64,000 bases of DNA. Origin: Galbula dea (lineage: Eukaryota; Chordata; Aves; Piciformes; Galbulidae). Positions 23,469 through 34,645 of the stretch are shown here, piece by piece (within the stretch, counting starts at the first letter, position 1; every line of letters starts with the position of its first letter). Made by a program: the position numbers and the translations under genes. Under the pieces are notes generated by a model. The model saw nothing but the letters and a program-made list of their open reading frames with translations. It had not been told where the DNA came from and did not search any database. Where the stretch lies: NCBI GenBank assembly GCA_013399015.1, contig VWZX01000229.1, positions 14,563-78,562 of the forward strand. The letters are read 5' to 3'.

Positions 23469-23993
23469 TGATTCTAAGAAGAGAACTTCCAAACCCCCTT
23501 GCTTTCTAGCACTGCTCACTGAAGTGTCACCCTAGGTGTGGCTGGGCTTGGTGTTCTGTTAAAGAGACTCAATAACGCTGAAATGTTATTAAGCAGGTAC
23601 TCTTTTAATGCAGCTCTGGACACACAGGGGACCATTCCTCCAAAATTTTGTGTGTGTTTGTTAGTTACTTACACCTCTTATATACTAGATATACATACAT
23701 ATTTATGATATTCTCCCAGACCCTTCTTAATAATTATACAGTTTTCCAATAAGTCTTTTCTATGCACTGCCATCCCTTTTAGCATATATATCATAGTCCT
23801 TAGGTGGTCTTCAGGGGCCTCTGCTTACTTATCACAGTGTGGTTAGCCAGCAATCTCAGCAGGGGGATTTGTTTATTCCATGTATCTTGAGGTTAGACAA
23901 AAGGCCAGCCCTAAGACCACATTCCATTCTAACAGGGCCCTCATTGCCTCTTTGCTAGTATAATATATTCTGCTAATGTAATTTTATTTCAAT
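23469..23993 (-). mobile_element. Antisense LTR-like insert inside a CR1
   Basis: The 525-base insert separates two contiguous parts of one CR1. TCACTAC occurs at both borders (23462-23468 and 23994-24000), consistent with a target-site duplication, since the CR1 needs only one copy. On the minus strand it has LTR-like order: TATA-like ATATAAGAGG, then CCCCTGTGTGTCCAGAGCTG, ATTAAAAGAGTACCTGCTTA (polyadenylation-like) and GCGTTATTGAGTCTC. The plus-strand left end is TG; the right end reads TTTCAATT rather than a clean CA, so the exact border or duplication length (5-7) is uncertain. No coding capacity. Confidence 0.6.
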
Positions 23994-24000
23994 TCACTAC

Positions 24001-24459
24001 ACAGAAGGCACTGAGATGCTGGAACATATTCAAAAAAGGGCAACAAATCTGGTGAAGGGTCTAGAGCACAAGTATTGTGAGAATTGTCTGAGGGAACTGA
24101 TGTTGTTGGAGAAACAGAGGCTGAGAGGAGATCTTTTAGCTCTCCATGGCTACCTGAAAGGAACTTATAGCAATGTGGGTGCTGGTCTCCCAAGTAACAA
24201 GGAATAGGACAGGAGGGAATTACCTCAAGTTGTGTCAAGTGACGTTTGGACATTAGAAAAAATACCTTCACTGCAAGGGTTGTCAAGCATTGTAGCAGAC
24301 TGCCCAGGGAAGTGGCTGAGTCATCATCCCTAGAGGTATTTTGAAGATGTGTGGTCGTGGTAATTATGGACATTGTTTATTGGTAGACTTGAGAATCTTA
24401 TGTTAATGGTTGGACTTGGTAAGTTTAAAGGTCTTGCCCAACCTAAACCATCCTATGAA
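24001..24459 (+). mobile_element. CR1 LINE, second half after the insert
   Basis: Continues the 22612 copy: MLEHIQKRATNLVKGLEHKY, LRELMLLEKQRLRGDLLALH, a SCQVTFGH-like region, and RLPREVAESSSLEVF. The 3' UTR is of the GTTGGACTTGGTAAGTTTAAAGGTCTTGCCCAACCTAAACCATCC type, differing from the GGACTAGATGATC family, and there is a weak tail at 24459. The frame is broken after 24207. Confidence 0.88.
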
Positions 24460-25540
24460 TTAGGATGTTTGTGGCTGCAGGGACAGGAAAATAATCCTTA
24501 AAACTTCTGTGGACTTATTTTCTGATTTAACAGTTCCTAGCACTGAAATTCTGCTGAGATGATTTCTTGCTTCTTATAGTTAGACATATGTGCTTTCTTC
24601 AGTCAGTCTTCACTGATTAACAAAATACAATCATTTTGTAACATTATACTTTTCAGTTCTCTTTTTGGCTTTCTTGTCTTCCTTTCTGATAAATAAATTC
24701 AGTTTAAATAAGAACCATGCCTATCAATTTAGTTAATTTAGTTCTGTCTTTTCCCTCTTTATTTACCTTACTGTCCACTTTAAAGTCTGCAATCCCACTC
24801 TTTATTACTGTCTCCAATTTGAGAATCAATAGTACTACTTAGAGTCTTCTAGTTGAAAGAAATTAAATTAGAATCAAACTCAGGAATATTAACTGTTGTG
24901 GTAACAAAACTTCTCTTTAAAAGCTACGCAAGTGATCATTGCTATAAAATAATTCCATGTAGAGAGGAACTTTCCAAATGAGAGAACTGGGCTACTGTTT
25001 GAAGACTTTCTAAAATACTTCTGCAATTAAGTACAACTTGAGGGGTTTTGTGGGTTTTTTTTTGGGGGGGGTGGGGAGAAGGGGAGAAACTAAGTCTTTT
25101 TAGAAATGCAGAAATTAAGAAAAAAGCGGTATTATTTCTCATTTTGCACCTTAGCAGTGGGCTCAAATGGCAACATTCAGATCTTGAATAACTGTTACAG
25201 ATTAAGTTCTAATAGTTTGTTTGGGTTTCTGGTTTCAGGTCGTAGTTCTACACATCATAAAATTTACTTTCCTGGCAAAATCTAGAAGTAAACATAGATC
25301 CAATCCAAGATTAGTGGTTTGTGCTCATCCTTAAACCCATTTTTTCCTCTAGTTTAACGTTCCACAAATAGTATGTCTTCAAAAACTGTAGCCGTAAAAA
25401 TCTTTGTAATGTCTTTTGAAAGCATGAGCAATTACCTCTCTGCAAAAGCTTTCCCTAATGTGCTCTCACTAGATTATGTTATTGGTTCCAGCCCTTATCT
25501 AAAACATTTACTTGATATGCTGGATTTTGTCTGGTACATG
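24460..25540. other. Unique AT-rich DNA, no feature seen
   Basis: No gene recognised. A G-rich run (TTTTTTTGGGGGGGGTGGGG) lies at about 25055-25076. Confidence 0.5.
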
Positions 25541-26743
25541 CATGGGTTTACCAAGGGGAAGTCATGTTTGACCAAACTGAGAGCCTTTTATGAGGACAGA
25601 ACCAGGTGGTTAGATGAGGGTAGAGCAGTGGATGTGGTTTATCATGATTTCAGTAAAGCGTTCGACACTGTTTCCCACAGCAACCTTGCAGCTAAACTGA
25701 GCAAGTGATGATTGGGTAGAGAGGTGGCTTGTGAACTGGTTGAAGGACAGAAGTCAGACAGTTGTAGTCAAAGGGATGGAGTCTAGCAGAAGGCCTGTGT
25801 CTAGTGGAGTCCCTCAGGGGTCGGTACTGGGACCAGGACTTTTGAATCTATTCATTAACCACCTGGATGAGGAACAGAGTGCTGGATGGAGTGGCTGATA
25901 CACAGGAGGGTTGTGCTGCCATTCAGTGTGACTTAGAGAGGCTGGAGAGTTGAGCAGGGAGAAATTGAATAAAATTCAACAAAGCCAAGTGTTGAGTTTT
26001 GCACCTGGGAAATCCAACCCCATATATTAGTATAGGTAGGGGACTGAGCTGTTGGAGAGCAGTGAAGGGGAAAGGGACCTGCGGGTCCTGGTGGATAGAA
26101 GGATGACCATGAGCCAGCAGTGTGCTCTTGTGGTCAGTAGGGCCAATGGGATTCTGGGGTGCATTAGAAGGGGTGTGGTTAGTAGGTCAAGAGAGGTTCT
26201 TCCTCTTCACTCTACCCTGGTGAGGCCACATCTGGAGTCTTGTGTCCAGTTCTGCGCCCCTCAGTTTAAGAAGGGTAGGGAACTGCTGGAAAGAGTCCAG
26301 CACAGAGCCACAAAGATGCTGAAGGGGCTGGAACATCTTCCTTCTGAGGAAAGGCTGAGGGAGCTGTGTCTCTTTAGCTTGGAGAAGAAGATACTAAAGG
26401 GTGAGCTCATCTATGTTTTTAAATATGGGAAGGGTGTGTGTCAGGAGGATGGGGTCAGGCTCTTCTCAGTGAAGTCCAGTGACAAGACAAGGGGCAATGG
26501 TTGTAAGCTGAAGCATAGGAGGTTCCTTGTGAATACATGTAGAAATTTTTTCCCAGTGTGGGTGCCAGAGCACTGGAACAGACTGCCCAGAGAGGTTATG
26601 GAGTCTTCTTCTCTGGAGATATTCAAAACCCGTCTGGACACGCTTCTGTGTGACCTGGTCTACGGAATCCTGCTGTGGCAGAGGGGTTGGACTAGATGAT
26701 CTTTCGAGGTCCCTTCCACCTCTTAACATTCTGTGATTCTGTG
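25541..26743 (+). mobile_element. CR1 LINE, 5'-truncated, with complete 3' end
   Basis: Begins within the reverse transcriptase (HGFTKGKSCLTKLRAFYEDR) and reads to SKAFDTVSHSNLAAKLSK, a normal first catalytic block. Around 25880 a deletion of roughly 36 bases compared with the 44268 copy removes the FADD box. The C-terminal region is open for 215 codons (26052-26699; LLESSEGERDLRVLVDRRMT to LDTLLCDLVYG, reading through a mutated stop: CTACGG where related copies have CTAGGG). The 3' UTR and ATTCTGTGATTCTGTG tail end at about 26743. It belongs to the same young subfamily as the 44268, 50172 and 60659 copies. Confidence 0.95.
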
Positions 26744-29700
26744 GTACTGTGCAATTATCTTAAATAGCTAGATAAGTCAGATTCTGTTTTCCCCTTCATT
26801 AATGCTATTTCAAGACTCTTTAACAGTGTAAGAATGAATGTGCTAATAGAGACAGGACTGAAATGTAGTGCACCTGTAGAACACCTGATTATTCTGTTTA
26901 ATTTTTTCCACTTTCCCTGACCTATATTGAACAAAATACCTATCTAGCAGTTCTTAAACAGCCACCAATTCTTATAAATTGGCCAATTTCATCTTGTCAT
27001 TTGAATATTTTAAGAGTATTGACACTTTACAGGTAGAAGTTAAAATTTTAATTTTAAGCCTGTAAATCAGGTCTGCAATTTTAATCTCAAGCATGCAAAT
27101 ACAGAGATTTTTGAGTATTTGCTTCTCAAATTTCAAGTTTTGCTTTATATCAACAGGAAGTGAAAATATGTTTTTCTACTCCATTGCCAATAGAAAAAAT
27201 CAAGATTTCTATGTAAGACCATGAGTCCAGGTGTTAGGGCTCTGTTAAGCCTGAAAAAAAGAAAACAGCACAAAGCATTGTGAATACAAAATCAAGGAAG
27301 CAGTAAATAGTGATTTTTTAAAAAATACATTATAGGAGATATCTTGTGAACATGTAATTTAGATGTAAATAGCTACTAAGCACCTGCTAATAACTTTTCA
27401 GATTTGAGGCATGCTGGAGGTATCTCTACGAATATTCAAGCACAGCTTGAGAGAACAGACAGTACAAAGGGAAGGGTGCACATAGATCTGAAACTCTGTT
27501 TTTATATAAAGCAACAATAAAAGCTGCAACATACTCTGCAGAAAATTTCTGATGTATAAGAGAGAATGAGCAAGTGTAAGAAATTGTTACTTGTCTGAAG
27601 TATCACTAAGTGATTGTGGAAATTTGATATAAAGCAGCACATTTCTCCAAACAGGAATATATTATTATCTTCTAGGACAGGAATTATAGATTGTTTTTAT
27701 TGTGCCTGTATAATTATAAATGTATGTGCATACACATGTATATATGTGTGTGTATATATATATATATGAAATGAAATAAGCACAAATAATGAAGTTTGTC
27801 TTCTACTGAAAGACTGGAAGTCAAAATGGATTTTTCTGCTACAGTATTTTTCAGATGCTTAGCTGCAAACATTTCATTTTTCTAAACTGTTGGTTAATAA
27901 TTTTCGTAAAACATAAATTGATGGATGTTTATGCTATTTACCCTATTAGAATCCAACACTCAGTAAAAAAATAAGTTTATTTTAAAATAACTGTGTATTT
28001 ATTCCCTCACTCAGTAAAAAACTGTCAAATGAAATTAATCCCCAGTAAAATACAGTTAAAGATCACCTAAGTAGATAAATAGAAACAATGTGAGGTGTGT
28101 AAGACTTTGTCTATTCTCTTCTCATATGCAGTAATGCTTCTACTCTATACTCTCCACTGCAATACTAACTTCTGCTTAGACATCTTGTGTCATGTTTTTG
28201 AGCAAATTTTCCCCCTAAATCTCAGTGGTTCTTCATTTTTTCAGGTATCTATATTTTTCTACTGTCATAGAAAATCAAAGAATAATAAGTCATTCTTGTG
28301 TATCAAGAATTGACTGAAAATTTGAAATATTTCATAATTTTGACAGCTTATGGCAACATGATCTAGACTGGGGTCCATATCACTGTTTCACTTAACTATG
28401 TTAAGACTGTACTTGGGAGGTAAGTAGTTCTGTGCACTACCTCTTGATGTCTGAAAATGGAAGGTGCGTAACTGAAATGCAATCAGGCAGGAAAGTTCAT
28501 TACAAAAACTTGCTCACTCAAGTAGTTCTCAAAAACCGTGAGACTTTTATTGTGTCCGTGATATAAATACTAAGTAACAGTGTCTGGAGCATTTATATGA
28601 TTATATTTTGTGAAAGAAATACCAAATAACAGAGCTCTGTTCAGCAACCTGTTTTCTGTGAACCTGAGCAGTCTTTTTTTTTTTTTTTAAGTAACACCTA
28701 GTAAAGGAAAATATATAACAACTCTACATAGAGCTAATGTGTGGAACACTGACTCAGGATGTCCTGTATATACAGTATATCCCATATATACACATAATAC
28801 ACATATACACACAAATTTTTAAATTTTATACATATACTTACTATTGTAATATAAAATTAAATATTAAAATAGTAGTAATGCCTTAAACTTATAATTCACT
28901 CTTTGTTAAAGCAAATATTACGTGTTATTTACCAGTAAGCCTCTACAATTCTTGAACAAAGACATGATGTTAAGATAGAAACATCAGTATTCATGTTGAA
29001 CAGGGCATAAAACACAATGAATGTTAGCCGACTTCATGAAGCCTCAGGAAGACTTTGAGGTGCCTAGAAAGCTGGATACACTAAATAAATGCCTTATAAA
29101 CACCTTAAAAGGACCTGCCACATTGTGCATAGTAGATACCAGCAATATCAAAATGACAATCCAGATTCTCTGTAGAAAGGGAGCAGGTTGTACTTCATTC
29201 ACCCCAATATATGTTTGCTAAAACAATCCCAGTTGTATAAGGATTTCTGGAGACAACTGTACCCTGCTGAGAAAGGTCTTTACCTTTCACCTTTAAGTTT
29301 ACATCTTTCTATTAGACTCAATAATGTTTCTATTTTATTATTGTCTACTCCAGCCCTTTTATAGTTCCATAAACTTTGTATTAAGCAGAAGTGGTTATTG
29401 TGTGTTCCTTCTGTGTCCATCACAAAATGTGAGCAAGGCTGAAAAACTAACTGGTACATGTGAAAACCCTGTCTACTGCAATGTTGCTTGACAAGCAGTA
29501 ACTCATTTTTGCCTGCACCAGTAATTTTTTTTTCTCATTTTTCATATAAAGATTAAGACACTCATTAATCATCAGTAAATTATTCAACCCTGTCAGTTTT
29601 TTTACATAACCCCAATCTTATGTTTTTCCTGTTCTTACTGAATATCTTCTGTTGATTGTATAAAGGGGAGTACTGTGCTAGGTCAGTTTTGACTTTTGGA

Positions 29701-29839
29701 ATTGCAAAACAATTTTTTTCAGGTAATACACCATTCAGTTGTTCAAAGAAGTGAAGTAAGGATCTATTCATTTAATACCAAAGTTGTCAATTACTTGATT
29801 AGATATATGACTGTAACAGCTTTTAGATTTTTCCATTGT
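26744..29839. other. Unique AT-rich DNA with microsatellites
   Basis: No gene recognised. Contains a TG/TA microsatellite (27732-27766) and ATATACACAC-type runs (about 28765-28815). Open frames are short and unremarkable. Confidence 0.5.
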
Positions 29840-29887
29840 CACAGAATCATAGAATCATTATGGTTGGAAAAAATCTCTGGGATCATC
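29840..29887 (-). mobile_element. 3' tip of an older antisense CR1 (left flank of a nested insertion)
   Basis: CACAGAATCATAGAATCATT and TGGTTGGAAAAAATCTCTGG with GATCATC are the reverse complement of the CR1 3' tail and UTR. The rest of the same antisense CR1 resumes at 30284, so the two were probably one copy before a plus-strand CR1 inserted. Confidence 0.75.
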
Positions 29888-30283
29888 TTAGGGAGTTGGG
29901 GTTGTTTAGCCTGGAGAAGAGGAGGCTGAGGGGAGACCTTATCACTCTCTTCAGCTACCTGAAAGGCCATTCTAGGGAGGCGGGTGTTGGCCTCTTCTCC
30001 ATTGTAACTAGTGACAGGACTAGAGGGAATGGGCTTAAGCTGAGCCAGGGTAGGTTTAGATTAGATATTAGGAAGAATTTCTTTACTGAAAGAGTAGTGA
30101 GATATTGGAATAGGCTGCCCAGGGAGGTGGTGGAGTCACCATCCCTGGAGGTTTTTAAGAAGAGGGTGGATGTGTTTCTTCAGGGGATGATTTAGGGATA
30201 AGCGTAGTATAGGGCTATCGGTTGGACTAGATGATCTTGAGGATCCTTTCCAACCATAATGATTCTGTGATTCTGTGATTCTG
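29888..30283 (+). mobile_element. CR1 LINE 3' end nested in an antisense CR1
   Basis: The open frame reads LGLFSLEKRRLRGDLITLFS, YLKGHSREAGVGLFSIVTSD, RTRGNGLKLSQGRFRLDIRK, NFFTERVVRYWNRLPREVVE and FLQGMI, with stop at 30193-30195 and no internal damage. The 3' UTR contains GGTTGGACTAGATGATCTTG and TTCCAACCATAATGATTCTGTG, and the tail ends at 30283. The in-frame sequence further upstream comes from the flanking antisense CR1 and is not protein. Good preservation suggests a younger insertion than its host copy. Confidence 0.92.
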
Positions 30284-30958
30284 AGGCCCAACTGCCAACC
30301 TATCACCACCATGCTCACTGAACCATGTCAGTAAGTGCCAGATCTACACATTTTTTTAACACCTCCAGGGACAAAGAATCCACCTCTTTCCTGGGTGACC
30401 TGTTCAAATACTTAACAGCTCTTTCTGTTAAGAAATTTTTCCTGATATCCAATCTAAAATTTCCCTGGTGCAAATTAAGGCCATTTCCTCTTGTCCTATC
30501 TTTGGTAACTTGGGAAAGAGACTGATTGCCACCTCACTAGAACTTCCTTTAAGGTGTTTTAGAGAGAGATAAGGTCTCCCCTAAGCCTGGGCTTCTTCAG
30601 AGTAAACAATCCCCATTGCCTCAGCCGCTCCTCATATGACCTATTCTCCAGAATGTTCACCAGCTTTGTTGCCCTTCTTTGGATACACTCCAGTACCTCA
30701 ATGTCTTTCTTTTTGTGTGGGGCCCACAACTGAACACACTATTCGAGGTATGGCTTCACCAGTGTCAAGTACAGGGGCACAATCACTTCCCTGGTCCTGT
30801 TTGCCACAGTATTTGTGATACAAGGCAGGATGCTGTTGGCATTCTTGGCAACCTGGGCACACTGCTGGCTCACATTCAGCCAGCTGTCTAGCAGCATGCC
30901 CAGGTCCTTCTCTGTGAGACAGCTTTCCTGCCACTCTTCCCCTGACTGATGCACCGCA
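30284..30958 (-). mobile_element. Older antisense CR1, main part
   Basis: Continues the tip at 29840-29887. The plus strand reads CTATCACCACCATGCTCACT, then antisense ORF2. On the minus strand this gives the VTRQE...KLRPFPLVLS-type complement, and in its coding frame QSGEEWQESCLTEKDLGMLL, DSWLNVSQQCAQVAKNANSI, LPCITNTVANRTREVIVPLY and LTLVKPYLE. Several frameshifts occur between 30325 and 30739. CR1 similarity fades at about 30958. Confidence 0.9.
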
Positions 30959-31345
30959 CAGTGTTTGCCCAGTCTGTTAGCAGCTCTCCTAGTCACTCTT
31001 GCTCCATGGGGGCTGCTCTTGTATGTGAGAGAGTTTGGCTGCAATCACTCCTGGCTTTGCCCCACCCACGCTGAGTCAGAGCTGCTGCTCGTCAAGGGCT
31101 CAATGCTTCCCACTCTGGTTAGGGTCTGGGGCAACTTCTCTCTCCTTCTGCTTTTCCTTCACAGTTTTGCTGCTTTAGGAAAGGTACCCTGGCACGATCC
31201 TCCGCTCTGGAGCTGTTCACCTTGGTGTCTTCACAATTTTATCTGTATATGCCATGGAGATTCATACAGCTCTTTTGTCATCACTCCTTTTCTCTCTAAA
31301 ATGTATTTATGCTTGGGAATGTGTGTATTTATATGAAATCCGGCT
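30959..31345. other. GC-richer segment of unknown origin next to CR1
   Basis: Positions 30965-31336 form a 123-codon frame on the plus strand in a locally GC-rich stretch (GCTCCATGGGGGCTGCTCTT; CTTTGCCCCACCCACGCTGA). The protein is Leu-rich with no family I recognise, and the frame may be chance. It might be part of an unidentified repeat (LTR or CR1 5' material) or a fragment of host exon. I do not call a gene. Confidence 0.35.
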
Positions 31346-33174
31346 TTACCTGCTGCTTTATGGTTCTAGGGTGGGCAAAATAAGTATGCTTTCTTAGCTT
31401 CTATATAGCATGGAAACTAACACTAAGTATTTTCTATTATGAGGAAAGTCCGTAGAACTAATTGAATCATGGAAGCATATTGCACATCAACTGCCAAGAA
31501 GTTTATTACTGGCCATTCAGTGCAACAATCCCTTTGTATTTTGATTGTTTGCTGCTTCCCATTAGAGAAAATGATGATAGACATCCAAATTCATATTCAA
31601 CCAAGAATCTTTTCAAGTTTAGAATGATACAGAAACACTCACTGATGTAAAATGGTTAAGCATAAACCAGGTGATAACAAGTCTAATTATAAAGTAACAT
31701 GGATTATTGTTGTAACCAGGCATTGAGTATTCTAGTGGGTCACGCATGATTTAACTCACTGGCAGCAGGAGATGTCAGATTTACTAACACCAATCCCTCC
31801 CAAAACTCACCTACTGTACTGACATAGGAGACAAGTTCAGAAGGAAAGGGTAGAAGTGTTGTTTTGTAGGTAGCAGACAAACACAATGAAGAAGACACTA
31901 AGAAATCTTCCATGAATTGTAACAGGGGGAAGTATATTGGGAATATCTGAAGATTTTTACCTATCAGAGAAACAAAATGAAAGTGTGAGGTAATAATAAG
32001 TTCTTTGAATTTTGATTTTAACTGAAAAATGCTACAAAAGATATGCAGCTGCATACATTTACTATTCACAGCTTTTGTATTCTGTATGTATGTACAGGGA
32101 AAAAAACTTTAAATGGGTAATACCAATAAAAACAGAGTAAAATGCTAAAAAGTGTAAGTAGATGCTTATGCAACTAGATTGTTACAGGAAGGATTCAGAT
32201 AGAAAAGAGTAAATATATATATATGTGTATGTCTCTCTAGGTTTTACTACTTATCAGACTTTTAAAATAGATTTTTATAAGATTTTCCTACTATAGATAC
32301 TTTGGCATTATATAGATATTTGGGTTGACCAAATGTATAAGGGTACAAACACACTCCTAGGATAAAAGAGATGATAAAGTAGACAGATTAAATTGTTTTG
32401 AGAATTCATGGAAAGGCTAGTGAGGGAGAAATAAAGAAATTATTAATGTCAACTAAGACTACTACATAGAAACAAGTCCACCCAATGTATTATATTTCTC
32501 AGGAGTACAAAAAAATTCATGAGTGAAATTTTACTTCACTGGTCAAAAGATAATTTATTTTTGATTTGCATGTTCCTGCAAGTATTTGACATTATATGCT
32601 ACACCATTTTTATTACTTCTCCCCTCTCTCTATTTTCCTTTATCTCAAATATTATGCCAATTCTATATGTTACATATGGAAAGATTTAAAAACATTCTAG
32701 CTCTTAGTTATCAAAAGTCAAGTTAATCAGTCAGAGGAGATTTGTTCTTAGCTCAGTTTGATTTAATACCTTTATCAGTAGCCAGGGGCTGGGAGGGAGG
32801 AGAAGGAATGGAAAAACATTGTTAATAAAGGTTTCATTTGACTTTCAATTGTTCCAATGGTATAAAGGAACAGAAATTCAGCAAAAACCAAATGCTTGAT
32901 ATAGGAAAAAGTAATGCTTGCAATAATTACATTTTGAGAAGCTGTATAGTTGGAAGCAACGATGCTGAAACTAATAATGATGAATAGCCACTTGAACTTA
33001 ACATTCCAAAGACATGTTGTTTCTGAGATGAGTGTTTTGGTTATGTAAGCAGAGGAACAACAGTTCCTGTGTATACTGGTAAGAGAGGTTGTTTCTCACA
33101 CAAACACTTAAGTTTTAAAACCTCTACATTTAGTAAGCCGAAAGTAGCAAAGAAGCTGTAAAATGGATGAAATT
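31346..33174. other. Unique AT-rich DNA, no feature seen
   Basis: No gene or repeat recognised apart from a short TATATATATATG run at about 32212-32226. Confidence 0.5.
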
Positions 33175-33420
33175 AAATGAATCTATTAAGTTCATTAAAG
33201 AGAAGGTTTAGATGGTTTGCAAGTATGTATACAAGAAGGTGATTTCTGATGATAGGGACCTGTTTAATCTGGCAGAGAAGTGCAATTACAGGATGAAACT
33301 GAGCATTGAAAGAAAGTATATGTCTAACTGCAAGGGCAATTAAGCTCTGAAATGGCTCATCAGAAGACAAGACTGTTAATTATCTGGAAATATTTTTGAC
33401 CAGCAGTAGGTCTTTTTTGA
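33175..33420 (+). mobile_element. Possible ancient CR1/L3-like 3' region
   Basis: Although heavily eroded, the order AGAGAAGGTTTAGATGG, TTTAATCTGGCAGAGAAGTG, GATGAAACTGAGCATTGAAA, CTAACTGCAAGGGCAATTAA and AAGACAAGACTG resembles the end of ORF2 in old amniote CR1 elements as I recall them from reptile copies. No open frame remains. The call is tentative and depends on memory of the family. Confidence 0.4.
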
Positions 33421-34590
33421 AGGATAAACTCTATCACAACAAAAATGTATGGGATCCTCATTGAGAAATGTCCTGTATAAGGAAGAACTTAGACTTGCAA
33501 ACCCTACTCAGACTCATGGGTCTATCATGTAAATAAATAGCTTTAATTTGGCTACTATATCTTTAAGTAAACAGGTTTTCAAATCCAGTGTGTTTAGTAT
33601 ATAGACCTAACACTTCCTCTGTTTTCTCTGGAAAGTTTCTGTGGTTGTGCTATTTTTACTCCCCTTAAATAGAGCTCTTCAAAACTAACTGTAAATTCAG
33701 TTACACTGATTCTGTTACAGAACTGCAAGTGCATAAACAGAGATGTATGGGAGTTCCTCTAAAAGGTCTAAATGGCTGCTCCTACCAATGCTTTCTCTGT
33801 AACAGAATATGTCTGTTTTACTTGCTTCAGGATATTGTGGTCTGTTCAAAGATTGTGACTTAATAGCAGGGAGGAATTTGCTTGCTTTGTCCTTTCCTGT
33901 GTCTTGAAATGTGGGCTAAGTGTAAGCCTTTGCAGGGAGAAGAGCTGGTTTCCTTTATGATGGCAGCTAAGCATTTGGGCAAGCAGAGAAGGACTGATAG
34001 GGCAAACATGGGAGCTTGCAGTTCAGAAAGACTGAAAATCCTCATAGGTGTGGGAAGACAGTATTCACAACTTACAAAATGTTGTTTCTTAGAAGGGGCT
34101 GTGAAGGGTTTCTTGCTGATGTGGAAAAGGCAGAATGTCACTATACTAAGATGAGACTGAAGGAAAAAGCTGTCTTACAGTGATAAATGATAAAATGATA
34201 AATGATTAAAAAAAAAAAGTGAAAGAAAACTTGAGTTAATCTGTTTGTGTTTGTCCACTACAGCTGAGTTATTCCCTTTTTGATAACTATTTTTTGGTTC
34301 ATGTTATGCACCTGGTTTTGTCATACTTAGTTTAAGAAAAAGATTGCAGATCTACCTCAAAGATCAGGTTGATGTATGATCCTGGGTTTGCTGGGTGTTA
34401 CTGCAAGAAGTACAATGATTACTGGTTGTTCTATCAACGTTTTTATTTGGGAATTACCATATATTTTCTGAGGGGCAAAACCAATTAATCAGTATTTAGA
34501 AGACCAAAAATAGTATCTTTTATGGAGACAACTGGAAAAGTAGTTTATTGAGCTTTTGTTGCTGCAGGCTACTTTGAATTGAAAATACAA
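33421..34590. other. Unique DNA, no gene seen
   Basis: Open frames of about 90 codons exist on both strands around 33860-34154 but overlap each other and show no recognisable motif, so I treat them as chance. A GATAAATGATAAAATGATAA repeat lies at about 34180-34207. Confidence 0.45.
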
Positions 34591-34645
34591 TGATATTTCA
34601 AGGTCCCTTCCAACCCCTAAAGGTCTATGATTCTGTGATTCTGTG
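34591..34645 (+). mobile_element. CR1 3'-terminal scrap
   Basis: TGATATTTCAAGGTCCCTTC, CAACCCCTAAAGGTCTATGA and TTCTGTGATTCTGTG form the final about 55 bases of a CR1 with its octamer tail, an extreme 5' truncation. Confidence 0.9.

Noticed and set aside
26052..26699. Domesticated CR1 protein of 215 codons
   Set aside because: The frame begins at an internal Met, lacks all catalytic residues and matches other young copies; youth explains its openness.
29836..30195. 119-codon frame as one protein
   Set aside because: The first about 18 codons are antisense CR1 and only the remainder is CR1 ORF2, so the frame crosses a transposon junction.
33860..34154. Overlapping frames of about 90 codons on both strands
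   Set aside because: Mutual overlap on opposite strands with no recognisable motif points to chance.
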